A stretch of 64,000 nucleotides of DNA, from the NCBI RefSeq assembly GCF_932526225.1, contig NC_064036.1, positions 9,679,519 to 9,743,518 on the forward strand, read 5' to 3'. The DNA is from Nematostella vectensis (Eukaryota > Cnidaria > Anthozoa > Actiniaria > Edwardsiidae). Under the pieces are notes generated by a model. That model saw only the letters and a list, made by a program, of their open reading frames with translations, was not told the origin of the DNA and ran no database searches. This document shows, in pieces, positions 1 through 12,400 of this stretch (position 1 is its first letter; each line of letters begins with the position of its first letter). The position numbers were made by a program, and so were the translations under genes.

Positions 1-477
1 ATAGAACTGGGAAGTACGGCTGTAAATAAAGCAATAAAACAATTTTTGCGCATTTTAGTGGAATAAGTCTAAGTTTCCAGTTGAATGTACCTTTTTTATA
101 AGAACGTCCAACCAGCTAAATTTTAAGAACATTTAAAGAAAATGTGTGATGCGTTCTAATAGGCAGATTAAAATTGATTAAAATTTCAGTACTTCTCTCT
201 TAATAAATGTGCATAAATCGCAAGCGTCTAACAACGTAGAAACCAGACAAGATATTCTAATAGACATTAGTCTAGAATAAAAAAAAACATATTAAGAATA
301 CCTGATTTTACGCGGGAAATAGTTATTTTAATTATTTTTAAAGCATTTCTTATGAAAAAAGACTCCCCCTGACCCCAATTAAAAACTTAGTAAGAACCAA
401 TTACTAGGGAATTAGGAACAAGAACCCTGATGGAATGACCGTTACTGGGCCGCGATGGCTAGAGACGTTATCGTCGC
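1..477. other. AT-rich stretch, no gene seen
   Basis: No open frame of useful length, splice-bounded exon or RNA motif was found. The sequence is AT-rich up to about 300 and changes into the purine-rich minisatellite around 470-480. Confidence 0.5.
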
Positions 478-3400
478 ACTTGGATGACTAGGGTATGGGA
501 TGACTGGGGAATAGGAGGGGGCCTAGGGACTAGGATGACTAAGGTATAGGAGGGAGCTTAGGGACTAGGATGACTAAGGTATAGGAGGGAGCAAAGGGAC
601 TAAGATGACTGGGGTATAGGGGGGAGAATACGGACTAGGATGAATGGGGTATAGGAGGGAGCCTAGGGACTAGGATGACTAGGGTATAGGAGGGAGCATA
701 GGGACTAGGATGACTGGGGTATAGGAGGGAGCATAGGGACTAGCATGACTAGGGAATAGGAGGGAGCATAGGGACTAGGATGACTAGGGTATAGGAGGAA
801 GCATAGGGACTAGGATGACTAGAGTATAGGAGGGAGCCTAGGGACTAGGATGACTAGGGTATAGGAGGGAGCCTAGGGACTAGGATGACTAGGGTATAGG
901 AGGGAGCATAGGGACTAGGATGACTAGGGTATAGGAGGGAGCCTAGGGACTAGGATGACTAGGGTATAGGAGGGAGCATAGGGACTAGGATGACTAGGGT
1001 ATAGAAGGGAGCATAGGGACTAGGATGACTAGGGTATTGGAGGGAGCATAGGGACTAGGATGACTGGGGTATAGGAGGGAGCCTAGGGACTAGGATGACT
1101 AGGGTATAGGAGGGAGCATAGGGACTAGGATGACTAGGGTATAGGAGGAAGCATATGGACTAGGATGACTAGGGTATAGGAGGGAGCCTAGGGACTAGGA
1201 TGACTGGAGTATAGGAGGGAGCATAGGGACTAGGAAGACTAGGGTATAGGAGGAAGCATAGGGACTAGGATGACTGGGGTATAGGAGGGAGCATAGGGAC
1301 TAGGATGACTGGGGTATAGGAGGGAGCATAGGGACTAGGATGACTAGAGTATAGGAGGGAGCATGGGGACTAGGATGACTGGGGTATAGGAGGGAGCATA
1401 AAGACTAGGATGACTAGGGTATAGGAGGTAGCATAGGGACTAGGATGACTAGGGTATAGGAGGGAGCATAGGGACTAGGATGACTAAGGTATAGGAGGGA
1501 GCATAGGGACTAGCATGACTGGGGTAAAGGAGGGAGCATAGGGACTAGGATTACTGGGGTATAGGAGGGAGCATAGGGACTAGGATGACTTTGGTATAGG
1601 AGGGAGCGTAGGGACTAGGATGACTAGGGTATAGGAGGAAGCATATGGACTAGGATGACTAGGGTATAGGAGGGAGCCTAGGGACTAGGATGACTGGAGT
1701 ATAGGAGGGAGCATAGGGACTAGGAAGACTAGGGTATAGGAGGAAGCATAGGGACTAGGATGACTGGGGTATAGGAGGGAGCATAGGGACTAGGATGACT
1801 GGGGTATAGGAGGGAGCATAGGGACTAGGATGACTAGAGTATAGGAGGGAGCATGGGGACTAGGATGACTGGGGTATAGGAGGGAGCATAAAGACTAGGA
1901 TGACTAGGGTATAGGAGGTAGCATAGGGACTAGGATGACTAGGGTATAGGAGGGAGCATAGGGACTAGGATGACTAAGGTATAGGAGGGAGCATAGGGAC
2001 TAGCATGACTGGGGTAAAGGAGGGAGCATAGGGACTAGGATTACTGGGGTATAGGAGGGAGCATAGGGACTAGGATGACTTTGGTATAGGAGGGAGCGTA
2101 GGGACTAGGATGACTAGGGTATAGGAGGGAGCATGGGGACTAGGATGACTGGGATATAGGAGGGAGAATAGGGACTAGGATGACTAGGGTATAGGAGGGA
2201 GCATAGGGACTAGGATGACTAGGGTATAGGAGGGAGCATAGGGACTAGGATGACTAGGGTATAGAAGGGAGCCTAGGGACTAGGATGACTAGGGTATAGG
2301 AGGGAGCAAAGGGACTAGGATGACTAGGGTATAGGAGGGAGCCTAGGGACTAGGAAGACTAGGGTATTGGAGGGAGCATAGGGACTAGGATGACTGGGGT
2401 ATAGGAGGGAGCCTAGGGACTAGGATGACTAGGGTATAGGAAGGAGCATAGGGACTAGGATGACTAGGGTATAGGAGGAAGCATATGGACTAGGATGACT
2501 AGGGTATAGGAGGGAGCCTAGGGACTAGGATGACTGGAGTATAGGAGGGAGCATAGGGACTAGGAAGACTAGGGTATAGGAGGAAGCATAGGGACTAGGA
2601 TGACTGGGGTATAGGAGGGAGAATACGGACTAGGATGAATGGGGTATAGGAGGGAGCCTAGGGACTAGGATGACTGGGGTATAGGAGGGAGCAAAGGGAC
2701 TAAGATGACTGGGGTATAGGAGGGAGCATACGGACTAGGATGAATGGGGTATAGGAGGGAGCCTAGGGACTAGGATGACTGGGGTATAGGAGGGAGCATA
2801 GGGACTAAGATGACTGGGGTATAGGAGGGAGCATACGGACTAGGATGACTAGGGTATAGGAGGGAGCATAGGGACTAGGATGACTAGGGTATAGGAGGGA
2901 GCATAGGGACTAGGATGACTAGGGTATAGAAGGGAGAATAGGGACTAGGATGACTGGGGTATAGGAGGGAGCCTAGGGACTAGGATGACTAGGGTATAGG
3001 AGGGAGCATAGGGACTAGGATGACTAGGGTATAGAAGGGAGAATAGGGACTAGGATGACTGGGGTATAGGAGAAAGCATAGGGACTAGGATGACTGGGGT
3101 ATAGGAGGGAGAATAGGGACTAGGATGACTGGGGTATAGGAGGGAGCATAGGGACTAGGATGACTAGGGTATAGGAGGGAGAATAGGGACTAGGATGACT
3201 AGGGTATAGGAGGGAGCCTAGGGACTAGGATGACTAGGGTATAGGAGGGAGCCTAGGGACTAGGATGACTAGGGTATAGGAGGGAGCCTAGGGACTAGGA
3301 TTACTAAGGTATAGGAGGGAGCTTAGGGACTAGGATGACTAAGGTATAGGAGGGAGCATAGGGACTAGGATGACTGGGGTATAGGAGAAAGCATAGGGAC

Positions 3401-6113
3401 TAGCATGACTGAGTATAGGAGGGAGCATAGGGACTAGGATGACTAGGGTATAGGAGGGAGCATAGGGAATAGGATGACTGGGGTATAGGAGGGAGCATAG
3501 GGACTAGGATGACTAGGGTATAGGAGGGAGCAAAGGGACTAGGATGACTAGTGTATAGGAGGAAGAATAGGGACAAGGATGACTAAGGTATAGGAGGGAG
3601 CCTAGGGACTAGGATGACTAGGGTATAGGAGGGAGAATAGGGACTAGGGTATAGGAGGGAGCCTAGGGAATAGAATGACTAGGGTATAGGGGGGAGCATA
3701 GGGACTAGGATGACTGGGGTATAGGAGGGAGCATAGGGACTAGGATGACTAGGGTATAGGAGGCAGCATAGGGACTAAGATGACTGGGGTATAGGAGGGA
3801 GCATAGGGACTTAGATGACTGGGGTATAGGAGGGAGCATAGGGACTAGGATGACTAGGGTATAGGAGGGAGAATAGGGACTAGGATGACTAGGGTATAGG
3901 AGGGAGCATAGGGACTAGGATGACTAGGGTATAGGAGGGAGCGTAGGGACTAGGATGACTAGGGTATAGGAGTGAGAATAGGGACTAGGATGACTAGGGT
4001 ATAGGAGGGAGAATAGGGACTAGGATGACTAGGGTATAAGAGGGAGCCTAGGGACTAGGATGACTAGGGTATAGGAGGGAGCATAGGGACTAGGATGACT
4101 GGGGTATAGGAGGGAGCATAGGGACTAGGATGACTAGAGTATAGGAGGGAGCATGGGGACTAGGATGACTAGGGTATAGGAGGGAGCCTAGGGAATAGAA
4201 TGACTAGGGTATAGGGGGGAGCATAGGGACTAGGATGACTGGGGTATAGGAGGGAGCATAGGGACTAGGATGACTAGGGTATAGGAGGCAGCATAGGGAC
4301 TAAGATGACTGGGGTATAGGAGGGAGCATAGGGACTTAGATGACTGGGGTATAGGAGGGAGCATAGGGACTAGGATGACTAGGGTATAGGAGGGAGAATA
4401 GGGACTAGGATGACTAGGGTATAGGAGGGAGCATAGGGACTAGGATGACTAGGGTATAGGAGGGAGCATAGGGACTAGGATGACTAGGGTATAGGAGTGA
4501 GAATAGGGACTAGGATGACTAGGGTATAGGAGGGAGAATAGGGACTAGGATGACTAGGGTATAAGAGGGAGCCTAGGGACTAGGATGACTAGGGTATAGG
4601 AGGGAGCATAGGGACTAGGATGACTGGGGTATAGGAGGGAGCATAGGGACTAGGATGACTAGAGTATAGGAGGGAGCATGGGGACTAGGATGACTAGGGT
4701 ATAGGAGGGAGCATAAAGACTAGGATGACTAGGGTATAGGAGGTAGCATAGGGACTAGGATGACTAGGGTATAGGAGGGAGCATAGGGACTAGGATGACT
4801 AAGGTATAGGAGGGAGCATAGGGACTAGCATGACTGGGGTAAAGGAGGGAGCATAGGGACTAGGATTACTGGGGTATAGGAGGGAGCATAGGGACTAGGA
4901 TGACTTTGGTATAGGAGGGAGCGTAGGGACTAGGATGACTAGGGTATAGGAGGGAGCATAGGGACTAGGATGACTGGGGTATAGGAGGGAGCAAAGGGAC
5001 TAGGATGACTGGGGTATAGGAGGGAGCAAAGGGACTAGGATGACTAGGGTATAGGAGGGAGCATAGGGACTAGGATGACTGGGGTATAGGAGGGAGCAAA
5101 GGGACTAGGATGACTGGGGTATAGGAGGGAGCATACGGACTAGGATGACTGGGGTATAGGAGGGAGCATAGGGACTAGGATGATTGGGGTATAGGAGGGA
5201 GCATAGGGACTAGGATGACTAGGGTATAGGAGGGAGCATAGGGACTAGGATGACTAGGGTATGGGAGGGAGAATAGGGACTAGGATGACTAGGGTATAGG
5301 AGTGAGCATAGGGACTAGCATGACTGGTGTAAATTAGGGAGCATACAGACTAGGATGACCGGGGTATAGGAGGGAGCATGGGGACTAGGATGACTGGGAC
5401 ATAGGAGGGAGCATAGGGACTAGCATGACTAGGGTATAGGAGGGAGCATAGGGACTAGGATGACTAGGGTATAGGAGGGAGCCTAGGGACTAGGATGACT
5501 TGGGTATAGGAGGGAGCAAAGGGACTAGGATGACTAGGGTATAGGAGGGAGCAAAGGGACTAGGATGACTAGGGTATAGGAGGGAGCAAAGGGACTAGGA
5601 TGACTAGGGTATAGGAGGGAGCAAAGGGACTAGGATGACTAGGGTATAGGAGGGAGCAAAGGGACTAGGATGACTAGGGTATAGGAGGGAGCATAGGGAC
5701 TAGGATGACTGGGGTATAGGAGGGAGCAAAGGGACTAGGATGACTGGGGTATAGGAGGGAGCAAAGGGACTAGGATGACTAGGGTATAGGAGGGAGCATA
5801 GGGACTAGGATGACTGGGGTATAGGAGGGAGCAAAGGGACTAGGATGACTGGGGTATAGGAGGGAGCATACGGACTAGGATGACTGGGGTATAGGAGGGA
5901 GCATAGGGACTAGGATGATTGGGGTATAGGAGGGAGCATAGGGACTAGGATGACTAGGGTATAGGAGGGAGCATAGGGACTAGGATGACTAGGGTATGGG
6001 AGGGAGAATAGGGACTAGGATGACTAGGGTATAGGAGTGAGCATAGGGACTAGCATGACTGGTGTAAATTAGGGAGCATACAGACTAGGATGACCGGGGT
6101 AAAGGACGTAGCA
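478..6113. repeat. 35-bp minisatellite, about 160 units
   Basis: The unit reads roughly GACTAGGATGACTAGGGTAT plus AGGAGGGAGCATAGG. It repeats in register every 35 bp for 5.6 kb, with a strong purine bias on the plus strand. Substitutions recur at fixed places: ACTAGGG or ACTGGGG, GCATAGG, GCCTAGG or GCAAAGG. Larger blocks are duplicated in exact multiples of 35. The stretch from 1141 recurs 490 bp later and in part from 2471. That from 3661 recurs 525 bp later, and that from 5131 recurs 735 bp later. Register slips occur near 3412 (1 nt) and 3640 (about 9 nt). Stops in every frame and a unit length not divisible by three argue against coding. The array ends 120 bp from the stop codon of the next gene. 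Confidence 0.97.
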
Positions 6114-6234
6114 TAGGGACATAGCTAGTACGAGCAGTCGGAGTCATTTGCATTTTAATGGTTCGCAAAATTCCAAATAGCAATATTCTTTTTTATATTT
6201 ATCTTGATTATACTGCTACTTTTTTATTTAAGGT

Positions 6235-7155
6235 TCATACTATTCCTTTGTATATAACTACTGCTGCTACCTCTTTTCTGCCTTCCCTTCTACCCCCTTC
6301 GTTAATCTTGGAGTTATCCTTGATGAATTGCAAAACATCGCGCATTAATTCGGGGCCAGCAGTTTTTCTGAAGTCAACAAAGTGAGTAAGAAAATCCAAC
6401 AACATGTTACCGTCGATTGACAACGCATCGTAAAGATCGGTCACATCAATGGTGAAGGGTAGTATTCGACGCTCGTAAACCCAGCCAAGTTTCCTTGCGA
6501 TTTCTATGACATGAGTGTCGCGGAGATCTTCCGTTCCCTTGGCCGCTTGGATACCAACACTGGCGAAGCAAGAAGCAAGCTGAGAAATCAGGTCCTCAGG
6601 TGTTCGGAGAACGACAAGAATGGCTCCGGTGTCACGCAACATTCTTTCATAACACTGCCGTAACGCTACTTCCAAGTCATCCATGTAGTAAATACTGTAA
6701 ATAAAGTGAACAAGATCGAAGGCTGTGGACTCACTCGATCTTTGCAAGAATGTGTTAAATGTCTGGCACTCCATTCTCCATTCAACACGGTGATTTCCCA
6801 GGCTGTATTGAGCTTGCGCTCTTGCAATTGCTTCTTTGTACACTGCCAATTCATTTGCGTTTGGCTCGACGGCTGTGTTAGCAATCATAAATGCCTCTGG
6901 CAATGCTTTCAAAGCTGCATTTATAACCTCTCTATCCATTTTACCATCTCCCGCACCAATGCTCAGAATCGATAGCCGCTGGCTCGCGGATAGCGCGGGC
7001 AGAATTCGAGAAACAACACGGGGAATCTCTTGTTGTATGATGTCCTTGCATCGTTGGTGATGCTGAGAGAACTTCAAGTATATAGCATAGCCTTGCGAGT
7101 AGTAATCAAGTGAGTCTGTAGTCGATGTCGATAAAATCGACTTTAAGTTTGCCAT
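6235..7155 (-). CDS. histamine N-methyltransferase-like, intronless
   Basis: The single open frame encodes 306 residues, close to the roughly 290 of vertebrate HNMT. The family transfers a methyl group from S-adenosylmethionine to the imidazole nitrogen of histamine in the cytosol. An SAM-binding motif I (LSILSIGAGDGKMD, about residues 61-74) is followed by an acidic turn (AVEPNANEL) and by FDLVHFIYSIYYMDD. These match HNMT in order and spacing, as does the end region DLYDALSIDGNMLLDFLTHF. The start at 7155 gives the expected N-terminus, and the tail after EGRKE matches the family's last beta strand. Vertebrate HNMT genes have introns, so a one-exon gene suggests retrocopy origin or intron loss. 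The real substrate could be another small amine. I see no TATA box or nearby partner gene. Confidence 0.85.
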   Translation of the reverse strand: MANLKSILSTSTTDSLDYYSQGYAIYLKFSQHHQRCKDIIQQEIPRVVSRILPALSASQRLSILSIGAGDGKMDREVINAALKALPEAFMIANTAVEPNANELAVYKEAIARAQAQYSLGNHRVEWRMECQTFNTFLQRSSESTAFDLVHFIYSIYYMDDLEVALRQCYERMLRDTGAILVVLRTPEDLISQLASCFASVGIQAAKGTEDLRDTHVIEIARKLGWVYERRILPFTIDVTDLYDALSIDGNMLLDFLTHFVDFRKTAGPELMRDVLQFIKDNSKINEGGRREGRKEVAAVVIYKGIV

Positions 7156-7429
7156 ATCGAGTACAAAACAACGTTGGGCAGGAGAAGAGGTAACAATTTC
7201 AAGATAAAAGAAATCCGTGCTACAAATGACGTGGTGACTGGCTAATGTAGGTCAAAGGCTTGCCATTCTAAGGTTGTGTGAAATTGTGTATGTAATGGCG
7301 TCACGTATGATTGCCGATCGGCTCAAAAAAATCCTTTCAAACAACCTTCAAACCTTCACACTTCCTTTCTTTTGATACAAGAGATAAGACAAGACATTTC
7401 TCATTTACTTTGACTTTATGTAGGGCATA

Positions 7430-8272
7430 CCTGCTAGCACAGGTAGCCCAGGCTCATATTACTTTTGACGATTTTCTAGAGAATATATGGTGACTTTTAA
7501 GCGTATGGTTTTTTTGTACTAAGTCTTAATAAAATTTATTGAAATATTAACAGTGTTTGCTTGGTGTCCTTAATGTTCTTCCGACTGAGTTTCAGCTATT
7601 TTCGTTGGGTTTAATTTAACTAGCCTTTCACCAGCACATCTCTTTATGTATGGCTGGTAAAAGGCTAGTTATACCCAACGAACACGAAAATAGCTGAAAC
7701 TCAGTCAGAAGAACATTAAGACCACCAAGCAAACACTGTTACGTTTTCATACCTGTCAACCTCCGAAAAGCTCAAGGCTTGAGAATTTTTGGGGGGAAGG
7801 GGTGGGGTACATTTATTTTGGGGGGAGGGGTGGGTTTAACCTTGCAGACGTTTGCCTTATACATCCTTATACATACTGAGCCGAAACGAGCGCTGAGCGT
7901 AACGAGCACGAACCAAAAGCGGACAAGTGCGCCGCGGCGCTCGTCTGGCGTTTAAGACTCTCAGTACGTCCTGGGTCCCCAAAGATGTGCCGTATAGAAA
8001 CCGAGGGTGTTAGATAAATTGCGCTACGCAAGGGAATTATTGTTTCAAATATTTTAGAAAATAAGCAAAATGACGATTTTCTATAGAATAATTTTTCGGA
8101 AGCGATAAAAATCGCTAAAAGCGGGAGATTTTGTGCTCAACGAGCGGAAGAAGGGGTCCAAAATATTGACACTCCCGCCTAAACCGGGAGAGTTGAAAAG
8201 CATGCGTTTTAGAGTCACATTCTCTAGTAAATCGTCAAAAGTAATGAGCCTGGTCTACCTGTGACTACTAGA
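7430..8272. mobile_element. Nested inverted-repeat element A
   Basis: Outer arms of about 55 bp match in inverted orientation. The left arm begins CTAGCACAGGTAGCCCAGGC near 7433, and its complement ends in CTACCTGTG near 8268. Inside it, 7548-7742 is a second long palindrome with arms of about 85 bp starting AACAGTGTTTGCTTGG and a loop of about 25 bp. No transposase frame is visible, so it is probably a non-autonomous foldback or MITE element. Element B next door shares both terminal motifs. Confidence 0.75.
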
Positions 8273-8309
8273 AGTTTCTGATGTTAACTGTGAGCCGAAC
8301 GGCGATCAT

Positions 8310-8660
8310 AGCACAGGTAGTCCAAGCAATGTATCTGTAAACCGATAAGAAATAACAGTGTTTGTATGAAAGTAAATCCTAACCCCGCTATTTGCCGTTT
8401 GTTTTGTTGTGAATATCAATGAGTAACATACAAACTTACAACTGACTTCTGCTGTCTTTTTAATGTCTAGAGATATGTTTTTCAAGAAAAAAAAACCGTA
8501 ATTAAACTCTAGACATTAAAAAACACAAGTAAAAGTCATGTTGTAAGTTTGTATGTAATTTATTGTTATTCAAAACAAAACGCACACAAATATACAAACA
8601 CTGTCATTTCTCATCGGTTTTTTGCCTGGGCTACCTGTGGTCATACGTGTGCCACAGGCT
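8310..8660. mobile_element. Nested inverted-repeat element B
   Basis: This unit of about 350 bp has the outer terminal motif CACAGGTAGTCCA on the left and its complement (GGGCTACCTGTG) on the right. An inner inverted pair starts AACAGTGTTTG, and the central hairpin arms are ACATACAAACTTACAAC and TTAATGTCTAGAG. It is the same family as element A, about 40 bp away. There is no coding capacity. Confidence 0.75.
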
Positions 8661-9454
8661 TACCACCCTGCCGTTGTTATCATCAGATTATTCCCGTAAA
8701 TGATCTATTACAAAATAAATGTCCAATGAAATCTCATAAAGTTGTCTTTGATGCCAATAAATGGTAAAAAAAAATCGATTTTATACGATTAAGTCTAAAA
8801 GAGAAAAAGAAAATTGCTATCTGAGCCTCGGTATGTTCTTAGCATTTTCTTAGAATTTGGTGAAATCTCAGGTTTGACGTTCTTATAAAGAAGGTTTTAT
8901 TAAAAAAAGAGTGCACCACGAAATTCCCTCTAATTTGGCTTAAATGTATCTTGTTTGCGACGTGTTCTCCGTGTTTGATTAGAAAACCAAGTCAAGCTAC
9001 GTTGATCTGAGGTACTACACCCGTTGCGCGCGAACAGTCCCCGACGCGCTATCCCAAATGCGCCGACTAATAAAAATAACTGGGCATGCAGATAACTCAG
9101 AATCCATTGTTTTAATGCCCTTAGTCAATGCGATGCTTTTAATGGTTGTTATATCGTATGGTATGTTTAATGACAGAAACACATTGACAATTGGCATCTG
9201 GGTATTCCATCCATTTTTTTAGTGTCCTTAACCATTCCATCTCTTCCAGGTTATGCATTCCACTTGCATATAACCATTCCACGCTTTCCTAGAAGTTCTT
9301 GTGTTCATATGACCATAATAATCACAAATTCAGATGGGCTATTTCACAAGGATTACAGACTGCGACAAGCCAGTAATAAGCAGAGGACAAAATGTATAAA
9401 AACATTATAACATCACGTTTGTGGCCACCACAGTCTGATAGAAAAATCTAAAAA

Positions 9455-12400
9455 TCAACTGCATCCACTGCCATCTTTAGCTGCTACTGTTCTGGTTATT
9501 GTTGACAATGCGATAGATCCCCTTTGTGTGGACGGGTCCGATACAAATACAGCGTCATAATTTTCATTATCTGGTGGCGGGGCTGGCTCATTGTACATTT
9601 GGGTTATTGGAGCCTGAAAGAAGAAAAGTTCTTTAAACTCTTAAAAGTATCATACCATTGAAACGATACCGTACAAAATCGACTACAACAACTTTTATAA
9701 AAGATCCTCAGTGTTTAAAAAAATTAAAGACCAAGAGCAAGTGGGCACATATAAGGGCAAAATACATCGTTTTTGGTTGAGGGGAGAAACGAAGATCTAC
9801 GTCCAGACTTACAATTTCGCCAAAGTTTGGGCCAAGTGGAGGAATGCGACGAATAGATCTTTTTCTGCTGGAAGCAATAGAAAGCAAACAAGAAATTAAC
9901 TTAATATTATGAAGCCTGAGAAAGGAAAATCCGGGGGGGGCTAGCTTTTTGCTGAGAGGGAATGGCGCATTTAACCGGGAAACGACGCTAACGAGTAGGC
10001 TGCGGAAAAGTTTTTTTATTAACTTTTTGCTAGCACGTTATCGTGCAAACGTTATTAATTAATTATTTTTTTAGTTTTCGCGCGTAATCTTCCCTTAGCA
10101 ATCCGCAAGGGAGTTAGCAATCCGGAAGGGAGTTGAACGCGGTTGGTTTCAAAATTCCGAGTAGTGCATTTCGCTTTTTTTTTCTTTTTCACCTGAAATA
10201 AATCTTGTAGGATTTTGAATCGTGGCTCTCCTTCCCCCCCCCCCCCCCCCCATCATTCTAGATGTTTCGCTGAGCGATTGAGAGGGTTATTAGTATGCCA
10301 GACGTTTGTAGCCGGTGTTGACAGAGCACGCGCGTAAGCCAGGATTTGCTGGGGATAAGGACCGCGCCATTTAGAAAGTCGAAAATCAACCAATTCCCAC
10401 AATATGGAAAAACTTTTTTTTTGCTGGTTGTGGGAGAGGCACGGGTCCTTGCTTAGGCCCCGTGTAAACTAGTTACGCACCAACAGAGCAAGTCAGGCGA
10501 AAATTCGGCGCAGTTTGCACATGGCTTTACACTAATCACTAGTTACGCACCAACAGAGTAAGTAAGTTCCCCTCACCTTATCACGACGTAGCCAAAGACA
10601 AGTACGCCAACCACAATCACTCCACTCAGGATGATGGCCACAAGGCTAACAGTGCTCAAGCTGCTAGGGCTGGAGCGTGGCGTGCTTCGCGGCATATCTG
10701 TGCGCACATAAACCAGTCAGATAAAACATATTATCATAACCGCTGCGATCACCGCAGTCAACAGTATCGGCGTCATTATATTATATACGTTGTTAATTAA
10801 ACTGGATGTTTAATTAAACCTTTAGGAAAGGCTTCCGCCATCTTTAATTTCGTTATCATCATAATATAACGATCATCGGTATTGGCATAACAAACTTAAC
10901 TAGATAATATCACTAAACCATTACCATCACCGCAAACATCACTGTCACTTCTGTCACCATCATGACCAAAAAACAACACTACAATATGACAGTCATAGAG
11001 TTATACGGTTGCTCTAGCTTCTGCAATTGTACTCTGTAAATCAAAGCAGTTTATGTGCACATACCTAATGCCCTTATACCATACTGTCCCACACCCCCAC
11101 AAGTCTTTTTGTTGCACATGCTCATAAATATCTTGTACGCTGTGTAGGAGTCGAGCCCAGGGATCACTGTACTATTAGGCACAGCTCCCCCATGTATAGG
11201 CACCGTCTTTGATATAGATACGGAGCCGTTACTCTGCTTCTTGATGTGGAATTTAAAGCTGGCAGGGGCGCCTTTCCATTCCTTTATGGACGGGACCTAA
11301 AATGTAAGGAATATCATGCTACACCCTCGCAACCTAGAGTCGGAGAGAGCCTGAGTTCGAGAGTGCCTTGAAAACAAGGCGCAAATATAAACACAGGGGG
11401 TTGGGGTTCCGGCGTGCTTTAAGAATGGGGCGCAAATATAAACATAGGGGGAGGGTCTGGCGCACTTGAAAACAAGACACAAATATAAGCACGGGGGGAG
11501 GGGGTGCTTTAAGAACGGGGCGCAAGGAGGGAGGAGGTTCTCTCTCGTGTGTGTAACCAAGAATCCAAGAGTCGCGCCGTGCAATCGCTCGGCCCGGAAC
11601 ATTACATCTTTAGAAACGAGATGAACACTAATTTCGACACACTCTGTTTCTAGTTTAGTCTCCCCTGACACTAAGTACGGCTGTGCAGTAGACTCATGTT
11701 TATGGGTGTTCTACTTCGGAAATAAACATTTGCAGATATCACAAAGTGCGGCAAGTCAGTTAAGAAGTTTACAAAAAGGTGTCACAATTTCCAAGTCCGT
11801 AATGTGTAATATTCATTTACGACGAAGCTCGTTAGATATTACAAAGTGCGTCACGTGCGTGTCAAATTCATTTCAAAGTTTATTGGTTAACACATTGTTC
11901 ATCAAGTTTACAACGAAGTTCATCAGGTATTTCAAAATACGAAGTTAGTATTTCGAAGTGTTAAAGAAACATAGTTTGTCGACCTTACCTTCCAAGTTAG
12001 GGTAACATTTCTCTTTCCTGGTTGGTGGGGTAACTGCTCGGAGTAATCGCCCACAATAATAGGTCCTGGATCGGGCTCTATACGGAAACACATTCAATGA
12101 GTGCTGGTAAAAAACAAAATTTCTAGTAAGCGCCACGCCTTTAATCCATAAGTTGTCTACAGCGCTACCAAAGCCTTTATACCCCATGTTCAGCTACGGG
12201 GCGTAGCCAGGATTTTGACAGGAGGGGCCCAAAAAGGCTCATATTAGACATTTTCTCCTGTATTTTAAGTAATGTCTCGTACATTTGCTGTACTTTTGGC
12301 TGCTGGGAGGGGGAACTGCTCCCCTTGGCTACGAACATTGAGCTTTTCAAGGATGACTGCTCCAGCCTTTACTTTTATGTACAGAGCTTTGATCACATTG

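Larger units (their letters stand above)
7156..9454. other. Intergenic, largely mobile-element sequence
   Basis: This gap lies between the HNMT-like start and the 3' end of the FN3 receptor. It holds the two inverted-repeat elements listed separately. The remainder (8670-9454) is AT-rich with only short frames that I judge to be chance. The 3' UTR of the FN3 receptor should extend down from 9454. Confidence 0.5.

Noticed and set aside
478-6113. CRISPR-like array
   Set aside because: Units are contiguous 35-bp repeats without unique spacers, in a eukaryotic context.
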